37,249 nt of DNA from CAZUDI01 sp964618975 (GTDB lineage Bacteria > Desulfobacterota > Desulfomonilia > UBA1062), in the NCBI GenBank assembly GCA_964618975.1, contig CAZUDI010000040.1:1-37249 (forward strand), read 5' to 3'. The notes below the pieces were generated by a model. It was not told the origin of the DNA. It did not search any database and saw only the letters and a program-made list of their open reading frames with translations. Shown in pieces: positions 24,064 through 32,074 of this stretch. A program made the position numbers and the translations under genes. Every line of letters starts with the position of its first letter. Positions within the stretch are counted from its first letter, which is position 1.

Positions 24064-25031
24064 GCCAGGAACTTCGCCACCTCGGGGGCGAAGTAGGTGA
24101 TGATCATATCCGCGCCGGCGCGTTTGATGGCGGTCATGGTCTCCATGACGACCGTCTCCTCCTGCAGCCAACCCTTGAGGGAGGCGGCCCTGATCATGGC
24201 ATATTCTCCCGAGACCTGGTAGGCGCACAGGGGTTGCTCGAATTCGTCGGCCAAAAGGCGCACCACATCGAGATAGGGCAGGGCCGGCTTGACCATGAGG
24301 ATGTCCGCGCCTTCCTCCACGTCGAGGCGCGCCTCCCGGAGGGCCTCGCGGACATTGGCGGGGTCCATCTGGTAGGTCTTGCGGTCGCCGAAGGCCGGGG
24401 CGGAGCCGGCCGCCTCGCGGAAGGGGCCGTAGAAGCCCGAGGCGTACTTGACGGCATAGCTCATGATGGGGGTGTTCTCGAAGCCGCCTTCGTCCAGGGC
24501 GTCACGGATGATCCCCACGCGACCGTCCATCATGTCCGAGGGCGCCACCATGTCCGCCCCGGCGCGGGCGTGCGACAGGGCGACCTTGGAGAGCAGCTCC
24601 AGGGTGTCGTCATTCATCACCGCGCCCTTCTCGTTCAGGATGCCGCAGTGTCCGTGATCGGTGTACGCGCACAGGCAGACATCCGTGATGACGAGCAGCT
24701 CGGGGTCTTCGGCCTTGATGCGCCGGATGGCCTGCTGTACGACCCCGTCTTTGGAATGCGCCGCGGTACCGAAACGGTCCTTTTTCGCGGGCAGTCCGAA
24801 GAGCAGGACGGCCGGGATCCCCAGGGTGGAGATCTCTTCCACCACCTGGCCCAGGTTGTCCGGAGAGACGCGGTACTGGCCCGGCATGGATTCGATGGGT
24901 TCGCGGATGGAGCGGCCTTCGCGGATGAAGAGCGGGTAGATCAGATCGTCACGAGAGACCTGGGTCTCGCGTACCATGCGGCGGATGGTGTTGTTCTGTC
25001 GCAGTCTTCTTGGCCTCTCTTCCGGAAACAT
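24060..25031 (-). CDS. hemB: Delta-aminolevulinic acid dehydratase (porphobilinogen synthase)
   Basis: This 323-aa enzyme condenses two 5-aminolevulinate molecules to porphobilinogen. The two Schiff-base lysines are visible in SYAVKYASGFYGPF (Lys195) and LMVKPAL (Lys248). The metal site is the Cys-rich zinc type, DVCLCAYTDHGHC (Cys119, Cys121, Cys129). It is the first gene of the hemB-ahbD-ahb operon, linking early tetrapyrrole synthesis to the late Ahb steps. The ribosome site is a G-run (GGGGGG) before the ATG. Confidence 0.95.
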   Translation of the reverse strand: MFPEERPRRLRQNNTIRRMVRETQVSRDDLIYPLFIREGRSIREPIESMPGQYRVSPDNLGQVVEEISTLGIPAVLLFGLPAKKDRFGTAAHSKDGVVQQAIRRIKAEDPELLVITDVCLCAYTDHGHCGILNEKGAVMNDDTLELLSKVALSHARAGADMVAPSDMMDGRVGIIRDALDEGGFENTPIMSYAVKYASGFYGPFREAAGSAPAFGDRKTYQMDPANVREALREARLDVEEGADILMVKPALPYLDVVRLLADEFEQPLCAYQVSGEYAMIRAASLKGWLQEETVVMETMTAIKRAGADMIITYFAPEVAKFLA

Positions 25032-25066
25032 GGCGAGCCCCCCATAATGATTTTGGTTTTGTGTCT

Positions 25067-25095
25067 TCTATATATCGAGTGCCCGGAAGATGCAA
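25067..25095 (-). promoter_or_regulatory. Sigma-70 promoter of the hemB-ahb operon
   Basis: On the minus strand TTGCAT, 17 bases, TATAGA gives a start site about 30 bases upstream of the hemB ATG. It lies immediately beyond the stop of the methyltransferase gene, so the haem operon has its own promoter. Confidence 0.6.
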
Positions 25096-25096
25096 G

Positions 25097-25711
25097 CTAC
25101 GGAAGGGTGAACAGGAGCGGGAGCACCCCCTGTGCATGCAGCCCATCGATGAGCAGCAGGAAGAGAAAGCCCAGGGGGAACCACATGACGCTGGTGAAGG
25201 CCCTCAGGAAAAGCCGGGAGTCCACGGGATAGGTCTCGGGGCTGTGGTAGAGCGCCAAGGCGGGGATGATGCGCGGGGTGCGGCGCGCATAATCGGCGTA
25301 GTCTTGGGGGTGCACCTCGCTCAGGCGCCGCTCCTCGGCGACGACCACGAAGGGGTAGTAAAAGGCGAACATGAGAAGGATACCGGCCAGAACGAGGATG
25401 TTTCGGGAAACCAGGCCCAGGCCTACGGCACCGATGAAGCTGAACAGGTAGAGCGGGTTTCTCACGATGGAATAGGGCCCCCAGGTGATGAGGTCGCGGG
25501 TTTTGTGGCCGTTGATGCAGCTCAGCGCCCAGATGCGGCCGAAGGTGCATACGAGGATGAGCACGAAGCCTGAGGCCTCAAGCAGGAAGTCGAGTATGGG
25601 ACGGTTCTGCCATGAGGGGGCCGAGAAGAGCAGCAGGAAGATGATGATAACCGCGAAGATACGCGAGATGAAGATCCGGGATTCCTTAAAGAATATCAGC
25701 AGCCCTTGCAT
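25097..25711 (-). CDS. ICMT/PEMT-like membrane methyltransferase family protein
   Basis: This 204-aa protein has about five hydrophobic segments and the signature of small integral-membrane methyltransferases: GPYSIVRNPLYLFSFIGAVG, VVAEERRLSEVHPQDYADYA and RRTPRIIP, which form the SAM pocket. Relatives methylate isoprenylated cysteines or phospholipid head groups in eukaryotes; bacterial members are mostly uncharacterised. The start at 25711 follows a G-rich ribosome site (GGGGGGGGAA); the frame runs 35 codons further up only because the structured leader is open. Its 5' leader contains a terminator and the dispersed repeat, which suggests control after initiation. Substrate unknown. Confidence 0.75.
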   Translation of the reverse strand: MQGLLIFFKESRIFISRIFAVIIIFLLLFSAPSWQNRPILDFLLEASGFVLILVCTFGRIWALSCINGHKTRDLITWGPYSIVRNPLYLFSFIGAVGLGLVSRNILVLAGILLMFAFYYPFVVVAEERRLSEVHPQDYADYARRTPRIIPALALYHSPETYPVDSRLFLRAFTSVMWFPLGFLFLLLIDGLHAQGVLPLLFTLP

Positions 25712-25729
25712 GGCGATTCCCCCCCCTTG

Positions 25730-25805
25730 ATTGTAGCTCTGGGTAGCTTTCCCCGCCGCTTGCGGCTTCACAGGGCCTGCCCTGGGGTTCATACCCGTGA
25801 TTATC
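25730..25805 (-). repeat. Structured leader repeat, copy 2 (upstream of methyltransferase gene)
   Basis: Read on the minus strand, the element starts GATAATCA and carries GGG-TATGAA-CCC, CAGGGC-AG-GCCCTG and GCCGC-AA-GCGGC hairpins, then GGGGAA and ACCCAGAGC. It is homologous to the copy at 13309-13393 but lacks about 11 bases between hairpins 2 and 3. It begins just after a terminator U-run and ends about 20 bases before the methyltransferase start codon. Confidence 0.75.
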
Positions 25806-25853
25806 CAAAAAAACAAGGGATGCGCCGCCGTGCCGCCGGCAGGGGGCGATCCC
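25806..25853 (-). terminator. Leader terminator upstream of the methyltransferase gene
   Basis: On the minus strand GGGAT-CGCC pairs with GGCG-(C)-ATCCC (9 bp, one bulge), with an extra inner GCCG/CGGC pairing, followed by TTGTTTTTTT. It lies about 10 bases downstream of the predicted start site and upstream of the repeat and the gene. It could be an attenuator or the end of a 55-60 nt RNA. Confidence 0.7.
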
Positions 25854-25868
25854 CAAGGATACCGTTAG

Positions 25869-25898
25869 GACATAATCTGAGGCCTGCCTGATTGTCAA
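25869..25898 (-). promoter_or_regulatory. Promoter of the methyltransferase leader
   Basis: A consensus -35 TTGACA (25898-25893) is followed after 17 or 18 bases by TTATGT or TATGTC. The predicted start near 25862 leads directly into the terminator hairpin at 25806-25853. Confidence 0.5.
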
Positions 25899-25960
25899 TG
25901 CCAAAGCGCCAGGTCGACCATAAAAGCGTTTACCCAGGGGAGGCCACCGGAAAATCACGG

Positions 25961-25990
25961 TTGACCGCGCCTGAGTTCGTGGCATACAAA
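25961..25990 (+). promoter_or_regulatory. Candidate promoter of manC
   Basis: TTGACC, 18 bases, TACAAA, about 45 bases upstream of the manC ATG. The -35 is good and the -10 moderate. Confidence 0.4.
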
Positions 25991-26036
25991 ACACCCACAC
26001 GACGCATGCAAGCTTATTAGCACAGGAGGGATTCCC

Positions 26037-27107
26037 ATGGCGCTGCATATCGTAATCATGGCCGGGGGAAAGGGTGAGCGGCTCTGGCCCCTTTCCCGGG
26101 ATGAGAAGCCCAAGCAGTTGCTCTGCCTCGACGGGCGCGCAAGCCTGCTGCGCGCCACGGTGGAGCGTCTCCTGCCGGTATGCGATGCGGCGCATATGCT
26201 GGTGGTCACCGGGGCCGATATCGCGGAGGCCGTGCGGCGCGAACTGCCCGAACTGCCGGGTGAGAACATCATCGCCGAGCCGGTGGGGCGCAACACCGCC
26301 CCCTGCATCGCCTATGCCGCCGCCCTCATCCAGGGGCATGACCCGCAGGGCCTCATGGCGGTCTTCCCCTCGGATCACATGATCGCCGATGCACAGGCCT
26401 TTCGGGAAACCCTCGCCTTTGCCACGCGCTGTGTCGCGCGCCACCCCGACTACCTCCTGACCCTCGGAACCGTGCCGGACCACCCGGAGACCGGCTACGG
26501 ATATATTTCCCCGGGGCGGGAACTCCACGGCGAGGGGCCTTGTGTCCTGCGGGAGGTCGAGGCCTTTGTCGAAAAGCCCGACCATGCCCGCGCCCGGACC
26601 TATATCGAGAGCGGCTATCTGTGGAATGCGGGCATGTTCGTGTGGCGCGCCGACACGATTCTCGAGGCCTTCTGCCGCCATATGCCCGCCATGTATGCCT
26701 CCCTCATGAAGGTGCAGGGTCTCGAAGACAGTCACGACGCAGCGCTCAAGGCCTTCTATGGCGAGGCCGAGCCCATCTCCATCGACTATGCCATCATGGA
26801 GAAGGCCACCCGCGTGGGGGTCATCCCGGCCGATTTCGGCTGGAACGACGTGGGCTCGTGGGATGCGCTGGGAAAGATCCTGGACTCCGACACACAGGGC
26901 AACGCCGTGCACGGTGAGGTGCGCCTCAAGGACTCAAAAGGCAATGTGGTGTGGGCGGGTGAGAAGAAGATCGTGCTCATCGGGATGGAGGACACCGTGG
27001 TGGTCGAGGGGGAGGGGGCCATCCTCGTCTGTCCGCGCCAGCGCTGCCAGGAGGTGAGTTCCATGGCCCGGCAGATGAAGGCCGAGGAATTCCCGGAGGG
27101 ATTATAG
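26037..27107 (+). CDS. manC: Mannose-1-phosphate guanylyltransferase
   Basis: This 356-aa enzyme makes GDP-mannose from GTP and mannose-1-phosphate for surface polysaccharides. The nucleotidyltransferase signature MAGGKGERLWPLSRDEKPKQ is at the N-terminus, followed by EPVGRNTAPCIAYAA, FPSDHMI, FVEKPD, YLWNAGMFVWR and FGWNDVGSWDAL. There is no C-terminal phosphomannose isomerase (cupin) domain, so it is the monofunctional type. AGGAGGG, 6 bases before the ATG, is a strong ribosome site. It begins the plus-strand run that includes lptD; gmhA, a heptose gene, is 9 kb downstream. This fits a lipopolysaccharide-making Gram-negative cell. Confidence 0.93.
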   Translation: MALHIVIMAGGKGERLWPLSRDEKPKQLLCLDGRASLLRATVERLLPVCDAAHMLVVTGADIAEAVRRELPELPGENIIAEPVGRNTAPCIAYAAALIQGHDPQGLMAVFPSDHMIADAQAFRETLAFATRCVARHPDYLLTLGTVPDHPETGYGYISPGRELHGEGPCVLREVEAFVEKPDHARARTYIESGYLWNAGMFVWRADTILEAFCRHMPAMYASLMKVQGLEDSHDAALKAFYGEAEPISIDYAIMEKATRVGVIPADFGWNDVGSWDALGKILDSDTQGNAVHGEVRLKDSKGNVVWAGEKKIVLIGMEDTVVVEGEGAILVCPRQRCQEVSSMARQMKAEEFPEGL

Positions 27108-27183
27108 TTTCGAGCACGTCTTTCCGATGATATAAATGGGTTGCAGGCCCTTGGGGTCTGAATACGCTGGGGTGTGGGAATAC

Positions 27184-27933
27184 ATGAAGATAGAAATTCT
27201 CGGTTGCAGCGGGTCGGTGATGAAAGGCTTCAACACCACCAGTATCCTCGTCAACGGTGACGTGCTCATCGACGCCGGTTCGGCCGCCTCGGCCCTCGAG
27301 ATCGAGGAACTCGCACACATCCGGTATATCCTCCTGACCCACAGCCATATCGACCATATCAAGGAACTCCCGTTCATCCTGGACACGGTCTTTTCCTCCC
27401 AGCGTCAGGACGGGATCACGGTCTACGGCAGCGCAGATACCATCGAGGTCCTCAAGAAGCACATCTTCAACGGGCTCATCTGGCCCGACATGGAGGAACT
27501 CAAGGTGGACGAGACCCTGCTGCGCTTCGAGTTCGTTCCGCAGGGCTGGTTTATGCTTGGAGACATCCGGGTCAGGGCCCTCGAGGTCGACCATATCCCG
27601 GGATCGCTGGGCTATGTCCTGGGCCTGGACGGTCGCTATGTCATCTTCAGCGGCGACACGGGGTACTCCCAGGGGCTCTTCGACTATGCGGCTTCCCTGG
27701 GAAAGGACCTGGAGGCCCTTTTCATCGAGACCTCCTTCCCCGAGCGCATGGCCCGCATCGCCCGTCTCTCCCAGCACCTCACCCCCGGCATGCTGCGCCG
27801 CGGGGTGGATGGCATCGACCCCCAGGCGCGGGTCATCTCCTACCACATCAAACCCCAGTACGGCCCGGAGGTCATCGCCGAGCTTCCCGGGCGCGTGGAA
27901 TATATCCAGGGCGGGGAGGTGTTCGAGCTATGA
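27184..27933 (+). CDS. Metallo-beta-lactamase-fold 3',5'-cyclic-nucleotide phosphodiesterase (class II-like)
   Basis: This 249-aa cytoplasmic protein starts KIEILGCSGS and has the MBL metal site THSHIDH (His53, His55, Asp57, His58), a later GDTGYS and the C-terminal HIKPQYG strand typical of class II cyclic-nucleotide phosphodiesterases and their relatives. It could hydrolyse cAMP or a related phosphoester; no cyclase is nearby. The ATG at 27184 is chosen because the family starts just before this strand; the frame runs 16 codons further upstream. It ends in an ATGA overlap with accD. Confidence 0.78.
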   Translation: MKIEILGCSGSVMKGFNTTSILVNGDVLIDAGSAASALEIEELAHIRYILLTHSHIDHIKELPFILDTVFSSQRQDGITVYGSADTIEVLKKHIFNGLIWPDMEELKVDETLLRFEFVPQGWFMLGDIRVRALEVDHIPGSLGYVLGLDGRYVIFSGDTGYSQGLFDYAASLGKDLEALFIETSFPERMARIARLSQHLTPGMLRRGVDGIDPQARVISYHIKPQYGPEVIAELPGRVEYIQGGEVFEL

Positions 27934-28661
27934 GCGACGTGCTCGACGTGGCCAAAAAGGACGGCCGCTGGACCGAATGCCCCGCCTGCTGTGAGATCGT
28001 CATCACCCACAAACTGGCCGAGCAGCTGTGGGTGTGTCCCCACTGTGATTTCCATTTTCGGCTGAACCCGCGCCAGCGGATCGAGATGCTCTGCGATCCC
28101 GAGGGGTTTGTGCCGATCGTGCTCGACCAGATAAGCGGTGAGGAGGCCATTACCTGCGGGCAGGGCACCATCGGCGGGCACCCCTGCCTGCTGGGCCTGA
28201 TGGATTTCGCCTTCCAGGGCGGCTCCATGGGGGTGGACCTGGGGCAGCACGTCGTGGCCCTCATGCAGCATGCCGCGGAGAGATCCCTGCCGCTGATCTT
28301 CTTCTGCGCCTCGGGCGGTGTGCGGGTACAGGAGGGCATATGGGGGCTGCTGCAGATGCTCAGGACCGTACATGCCCGTAACCTCACCTGTGAGGTGCCC
28401 ATGGTGACGGTCTTCACCGATCCGACCCTGGGCGGGGTGACGGCCAGCTTCTCCGGCCTGGCGGATATACTGATCGCCGAGCCCGGCTGTCGCATCGGCT
28501 TTGCCGGCCAGCGGGTGATCGAATCGGTTATCAACTTCACCCCGCCGGACGACTTCCAGGATGCCTCCCGGCTCCTCGAAAACGGCTTCCTCGACCGCAT
28601 CGTCCACCGCCACGACCTCAAGGATACCCTGGCCTTCCTGCTGGGCTGGCTGGGTGTCTGA
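27930..28661 (+). CDS. accD: Acetyl-CoA carboxylase carboxyltransferase subunit beta
   Basis: This 243-aa protein has the N-terminal zinc ribbon (CPAC at 17-20, CPHC at 36-39) and the crotonase-like transferase core: FQGGSMGVDLGQ, FFCASGGVRVQEG, VFTDPTLGGVTASF and GFAGQRVIE. It transfers carboxylate from biotin-AccB to acetyl-CoA together with AccA. It is about 40 residues shorter than most AccD proteins and shows small changes from the usual text, such as GVRVQEG for GARMQEG. The ATG overlaps the phosphodiesterase stop. In many bacteria accD precedes folC, as here. Confidence 0.9.
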   Translation: MSDVLDVAKKDGRWTECPACCEIVITHKLAEQLWVCPHCDFHFRLNPRQRIEMLCDPEGFVPIVLDQISGEEAITCGQGTIGGHPCLLGLMDFAFQGGSMGVDLGQHVVALMQHAAERSLPLIFFCASGGVRVQEGIWGLLQMLRTVHARNLTCEVPMVTVFTDPTLGGVTASFSGLADILIAEPGCRIGFAGQRVIESVINFTPPDDFQDASRLLENGFLDRIVHRHDLKDTLAFLLGWLGV

Positions 28662-28733
28662 GCGCCCTTCCGGGGCGCTATGGGAGAGAAGGGCTTTCTT
28701 CCCTGCCACGGGCTGTGGTAAGCATCTAGGTGA
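28662..28733 (+). other. accD-folC spacer with hairpin
   Basis: AGCGCCC pairs with GGGCGCT around a TTCCG loop just after the accD stop (28661-28680). No U-run follows, so it is more likely a processing or stability hairpin than a terminator. The ribosome site AGGTG lies one base before the folC ATG. Confidence 0.4.
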
Positions 28734-29897
28734 ATGAAGACGGGCGATAACACGAAGGATTCACCGCTGGGTGACCTGCAGCAGGAACTCTGGATCCTGG
28801 GGCTTGATCGGGTACGCCAGGCGCTGGAGAGGCTGCAAACCCCCCAGAAAGCCTATGCGCAGATCCTGGTGGCGGGCACCAACGGCAAGGGATCCACCTG
28901 CATCTATCTCGAGGGTCTGCTGAAAAAGAAGGGCCTGCGAGTCGGGACCACCATCTCCCCCCACGTGAACCGCTTCACCGAACGTTTCCGGATCGACGGG
29001 CGTGAGGTTGACGCCGGCGAGCTCGCGGCCTTGAGGTCCGAGCTCGAAGTGTCACTCGGCGGGTTGGGGCTGACCTATTTCGAGTGGTGCGTGGTGCTGG
29101 CGGCGGAACTCTTCAGGCGGCACGATGTGGACTACGGCATCTTCGAGATCGGTCTGGGCGGCCGGCTGGATGCGGCCAATGTGCTCGATCCCGTGCTCTC
29201 GATTATCACCGACATCGCCCTGGATCACCGCGCATATCTGGGCGACACGCTCGAAGCCATTGCGTGCGAGAAGGCGGCCATAGCCAGGGCGGGCCGGCCG
29301 CTGATCACCTCGGCCCGCGGCGCGGCCCTGCACGCGATCCGCAGTCATGCGGCGGAGGTGGGCGCCCTCCTCGAGGTGGTACACACACCGCTGGCCTTCG
29401 AGACCGGCATCTTAGGCCCCCACCAGGCGCTGAACGCGGCGCTGGCCGACAGGGCCTGCCGCGCTCTGGGGGTGGAGTTGGGTGAAGCCGACCTGGCGGC
29501 GGCCCTCAGGGCCGCCTTTCTGCCGGGGCGTGTCGAGCGCGTGGGGGAGCGTTTCATCCTGGATGTGGCGCACAACCCCGCATCCATGCTAGACCTGACA
29601 GGGTACCTGAGACAGGTGCGTTTTGCCGGCGCCGGGGTGCTGGGGATCCTGGCCGATAAGGAATACCTTGAGATGACGAGGATGCTGCTGGAGGTGTGTG
29701 ACGAGGTTTTCATTGCGCCGCTGAATACCCCGCGGTCATGGGGACCGGAGCAGATGAAGCCCTGCCTCGCCCTGGGGAGGGTGCACCGATGTTCCTCCAT
29801 CAAGGCGGCCTTTGCACGGGCATCCCGGCACCATGAGGGCGTGGTGGTCACGGGTTCGTTCTACACGGTGGGCGAGGTGAGGGGACTTCTCATATGA
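28734..29897 (+). CDS. folC: Folylpolyglutamate synthase / dihydrofolate synthase
   Basis: This 387-aa Mur-ligase family protein adds glutamate to (dihydro)folate. It has the P-loop GTNGKGS (48-54), TTISPHVNRFTERFRIDG, the FEIGLGGRLDAAN signature, DIALDHRAYLGDT and the C-terminal FILDVAHNP substrate motif. It is slightly shorter than E. coli FolC (about 420 aa). It sits between accD and lptD; the last codons overlap the lptD start as ATGA, so the two genes are coupled. Whether it has both activities or only one cannot be told. Confidence 0.92.
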   Translation: MKTGDNTKDSPLGDLQQELWILGLDRVRQALERLQTPQKAYAQILVAGTNGKGSTCIYLEGLLKKKGLRVGTTISPHVNRFTERFRIDGREVDAGELAALRSELEVSLGGLGLTYFEWCVVLAAELFRRHDVDYGIFEIGLGGRLDAANVLDPVLSIITDIALDHRAYLGDTLEAIACEKAAIARAGRPLITSARGAALHAIRSHAAEVGALLEVVHTPLAFETGILGPHQALNAALADRACRALGVELGEADLAAALRAAFLPGRVERVGERFILDVAHNPASMLDLTGYLRQVRFAGAGVLGILADKEYLEMTRMLLEVCDEVFIAPLNTPRSWGPEQMKPCLALGRVHRCSSIKAAFARASRHHEGVVVTGSFYTVGEVRGLLI

Positions 29898-32074
29898 AGG
29901 GTCTCAGGGCCTGGCTCCTGTTCTTTCTGGTGCTCTGCCCGCGCCTCGAGGCCTCCATGCTCGAGGTGGAGGCGGACCACGTGCAGCGCCTGGGCGATCG
30001 CATCGAGGCCGCCGGCAAGGTCGTGATCACGGGGCAGGCCCTCGAACTGCATGCCGGCTATGTGGTCTACGACACGCTCACGGGCGATATCTGGGCCACG
30101 GGGAAGTGCACGCTCGTCGAGAAGCAGAGCGAGGTCGAGGCCGAGACCATCTATTTCAATGCGCGAAGAGGCGACATGCACGTGCGCCAGGGGTCGCTGC
30201 TGATCCTCGAACAGCCCCTGAAGATCACGGGGGAGGCCATCACGCGCTACGGGCAGGATTTTTATGTGGGCCGGGACGTGGTCTTCACCCCCTGCCTGGC
30301 GCCTCGGCCCGCATGGGAAATCGCCGCAAACTCACTGGAGATCCCCCTGGAGGGGTATGCCCGCGTGAAGGGTGCGCGCTTCAACGTGTGCGGGGTGCCG
30401 ACGCTGGCACTGCCTTACCTGCTCTATCCCGCCAAGCTCTCCCGGCAGTCGGGAATCCTGTTCCCGGTGCTGGGCAACTCGACCGATACGGGCAACTACC
30501 TTGGTCTGCCCATCTATCTCGTCACCGGCGCCTCGAGCGATCTGACCATCACCCCCACGCTGCTCGCTCGGCGCGGGCTGCTCATGAGCGCTGAGTTCCG
30601 CTACCGGCTGGATTACGACGAGGGGGGCGAGTTCTACCTGGAGGGCCTGCACGACGAGAGGGGCGGCAAACCCATCACGGGCACGATCCTCGATACGATC
30701 CCAGAAGACCGCTGGTTCTTCAAGGCCAGCCACCAGGGACCCGACCTCATGTGGGACGTGAACCTCGTGAGCAATGAAGACTATTTCCGCGATATCGGAA
30801 CCTTCTACCGCTTCGGCGAGGACGACCAGGAACTGCTGGGAGACAAGCGGCCCCAGGACCTGGAGGAGCTCATCTCGCGCATGGAATGGCTGAAGCGATC
30901 TAACGGCTTCTCCGCCAGCGTCTCGGCGCAGTGGAAACAGGACCTCACCGTGGCCGGCGACGAGCGGACCATCCAGGAACTCCCCCGGCTCAAGCTGCGC
31001 ATGGCCCAGAAGGAGGTGCCCTTCACCCCCCTGAAGTGTTCGGCCGAGGCGGGGAGTGTGCGGGTTTATACCCGTGAGTGGATCGAGGCCATCAAGAACC
31101 AGGCCGGGCTCGAACTCTCCTGGCCACTGAGCGTGGCCCCGTATTTCACGCTGCGCCCCTATCTCAGGGAGCAATACCGCGATACGCTCTTTACCACCAA
31201 TGCCGGCTCGTTCAACACCACGAGCTGGGCATGGCGTCAGCGGCCCTATGCCAAGAACACCTATGCCGAGCGCTGGCAGGTGCGCGGGGTGTCGCTGGCC
31301 ACCAATGTCTACAGCCCCCGCTTTGGCGACAACTGGTACCACCAGATCACGCCCCAGGCGGGCTGGTCCGCCACCTCGCGTCACGGCGACAACTACGATG
31401 CCAACGATCCCGCCCATCAGCGCGACATCTACCCGGATCTGCTCTCCGGTGACAGCTGGACGCGGGACTTCGACATGGATCTGGCCCTGACGAACACCGT
31501 GCGCGACGCCAGCGGCCGCGCCATCTTCGAGCTGGGACTCGGGCGCGTCTATCACTACCTCCCCAAGACCTGGGACCGCGTGGAGGCCGAACTTGCCTTC
31601 AGCCCGGCCCCCTGGATAGCGCTCAAACACACCAACAGGTTCGGCCGCAACGAGCTCAGGCCCTACGCCACCCACGAGCACAGCAGCACCCTCAGCCTCG
31701 AGGACACCCGTGGCGACACGCTCAGCCTGAGCGGGGAATACGACCGCCTCGACACCAAGTCGCTCGTGGGCAGCGGCACGCTCAAGATCGGTGACAGACT
31801 GGATGTCCGCGCGGAGGCAAGGTACGACTATGTCACCGAATTCGAGGACATGCGCAGATGCTTCCGGTATTTTTCCACCGGGATCACCTACACCTCCCAG
31901 TGCTGGAGCATCGAGCTCGTGCGCTTTGTCGAGCCCCGGCACGACGTGAGTCTGGAGGTGGACGGGGTGACCACGCGCGAGACCCTGCCCCGGGAGACCA
32001 CCATCGAGCTGAGAATCAACCTGCTGGGGCTGGGGGACGTGATCAGCACCAGCCGCACCCTGGAGTCCGACTGA
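29894..32074 (+). CDS. lptD: LPS-assembly outer-membrane protein LptD
   Basis: This 726-aa protein has a signal peptide (LRAWLLFFLVLCPRLEA), an OstA/LptA-like jellyroll (about 22-140, with VEADHVQRLGDRIEAAGKVV) and a long C-terminal barrel. The junction PYLLYPAKLSRQSGILFPVL is the LptD hallmark, corresponding to PY(F/L)xP...R.SGFL. It inserts lipopolysaccharide into the outer leaflet with LptE. The few cysteines (Cys76, Cys109, Cys137) could contribute disulfides. It overlaps folC at the 5' end and the HD-domain gene at the 3' end (TGATG). LptA, B, C, F and G are not in the window. Confidence 0.9.
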   Translation: MKGLRAWLLFFLVLCPRLEASMLEVEADHVQRLGDRIEAAGKVVITGQALELHAGYVVYDTLTGDIWATGKCTLVEKQSEVEAETIYFNARRGDMHVRQGSLLILEQPLKITGEAITRYGQDFYVGRDVVFTPCLAPRPAWEIAANSLEIPLEGYARVKGARFNVCGVPTLALPYLLYPAKLSRQSGILFPVLGNSTDTGNYLGLPIYLVTGASSDLTITPTLLARRGLLMSAEFRYRLDYDEGGEFYLEGLHDERGGKPITGTILDTIPEDRWFFKASHQGPDLMWDVNLVSNEDYFRDIGTFYRFGEDDQELLGDKRPQDLEELISRMEWLKRSNGFSASVSAQWKQDLTVAGDERTIQELPRLKLRMAQKEVPFTPLKCSAEAGSVRVYTREWIEAIKNQAGLELSWPLSVAPYFTLRPYLREQYRDTLFTTNAGSFNTTSWAWRQRPYAKNTYAERWQVRGVSLATNVYSPRFGDNWYHQITPQAGWSATSRHGDNYDANDPAHQRDIYPDLLSGDSWTRDFDMDLALTNTVRDASGRAIFELGLGRVYHYLPKTWDRVEAELAFSPAPWIALKHTNRFGRNELRPYATHEHSSTLSLEDTRGDTLSLSGEYDRLDTKSLVGSGTLKIGDRLDVRAEARYDYVTEFEDMRRCFRYFSTGITYTSQCWSIELVRFVEPRHDVSLEVDGVTTRETLPRETTIELRINLLGLGDVISTSRTLESD

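Noticed and set aside
30332..31942. 536-codon open frame on the minus strand opposite lptD
   Set aside because: Shadow of the LptD frame; low-complexity composition and no recognisable domain, while the plus strand shows a full LptD.
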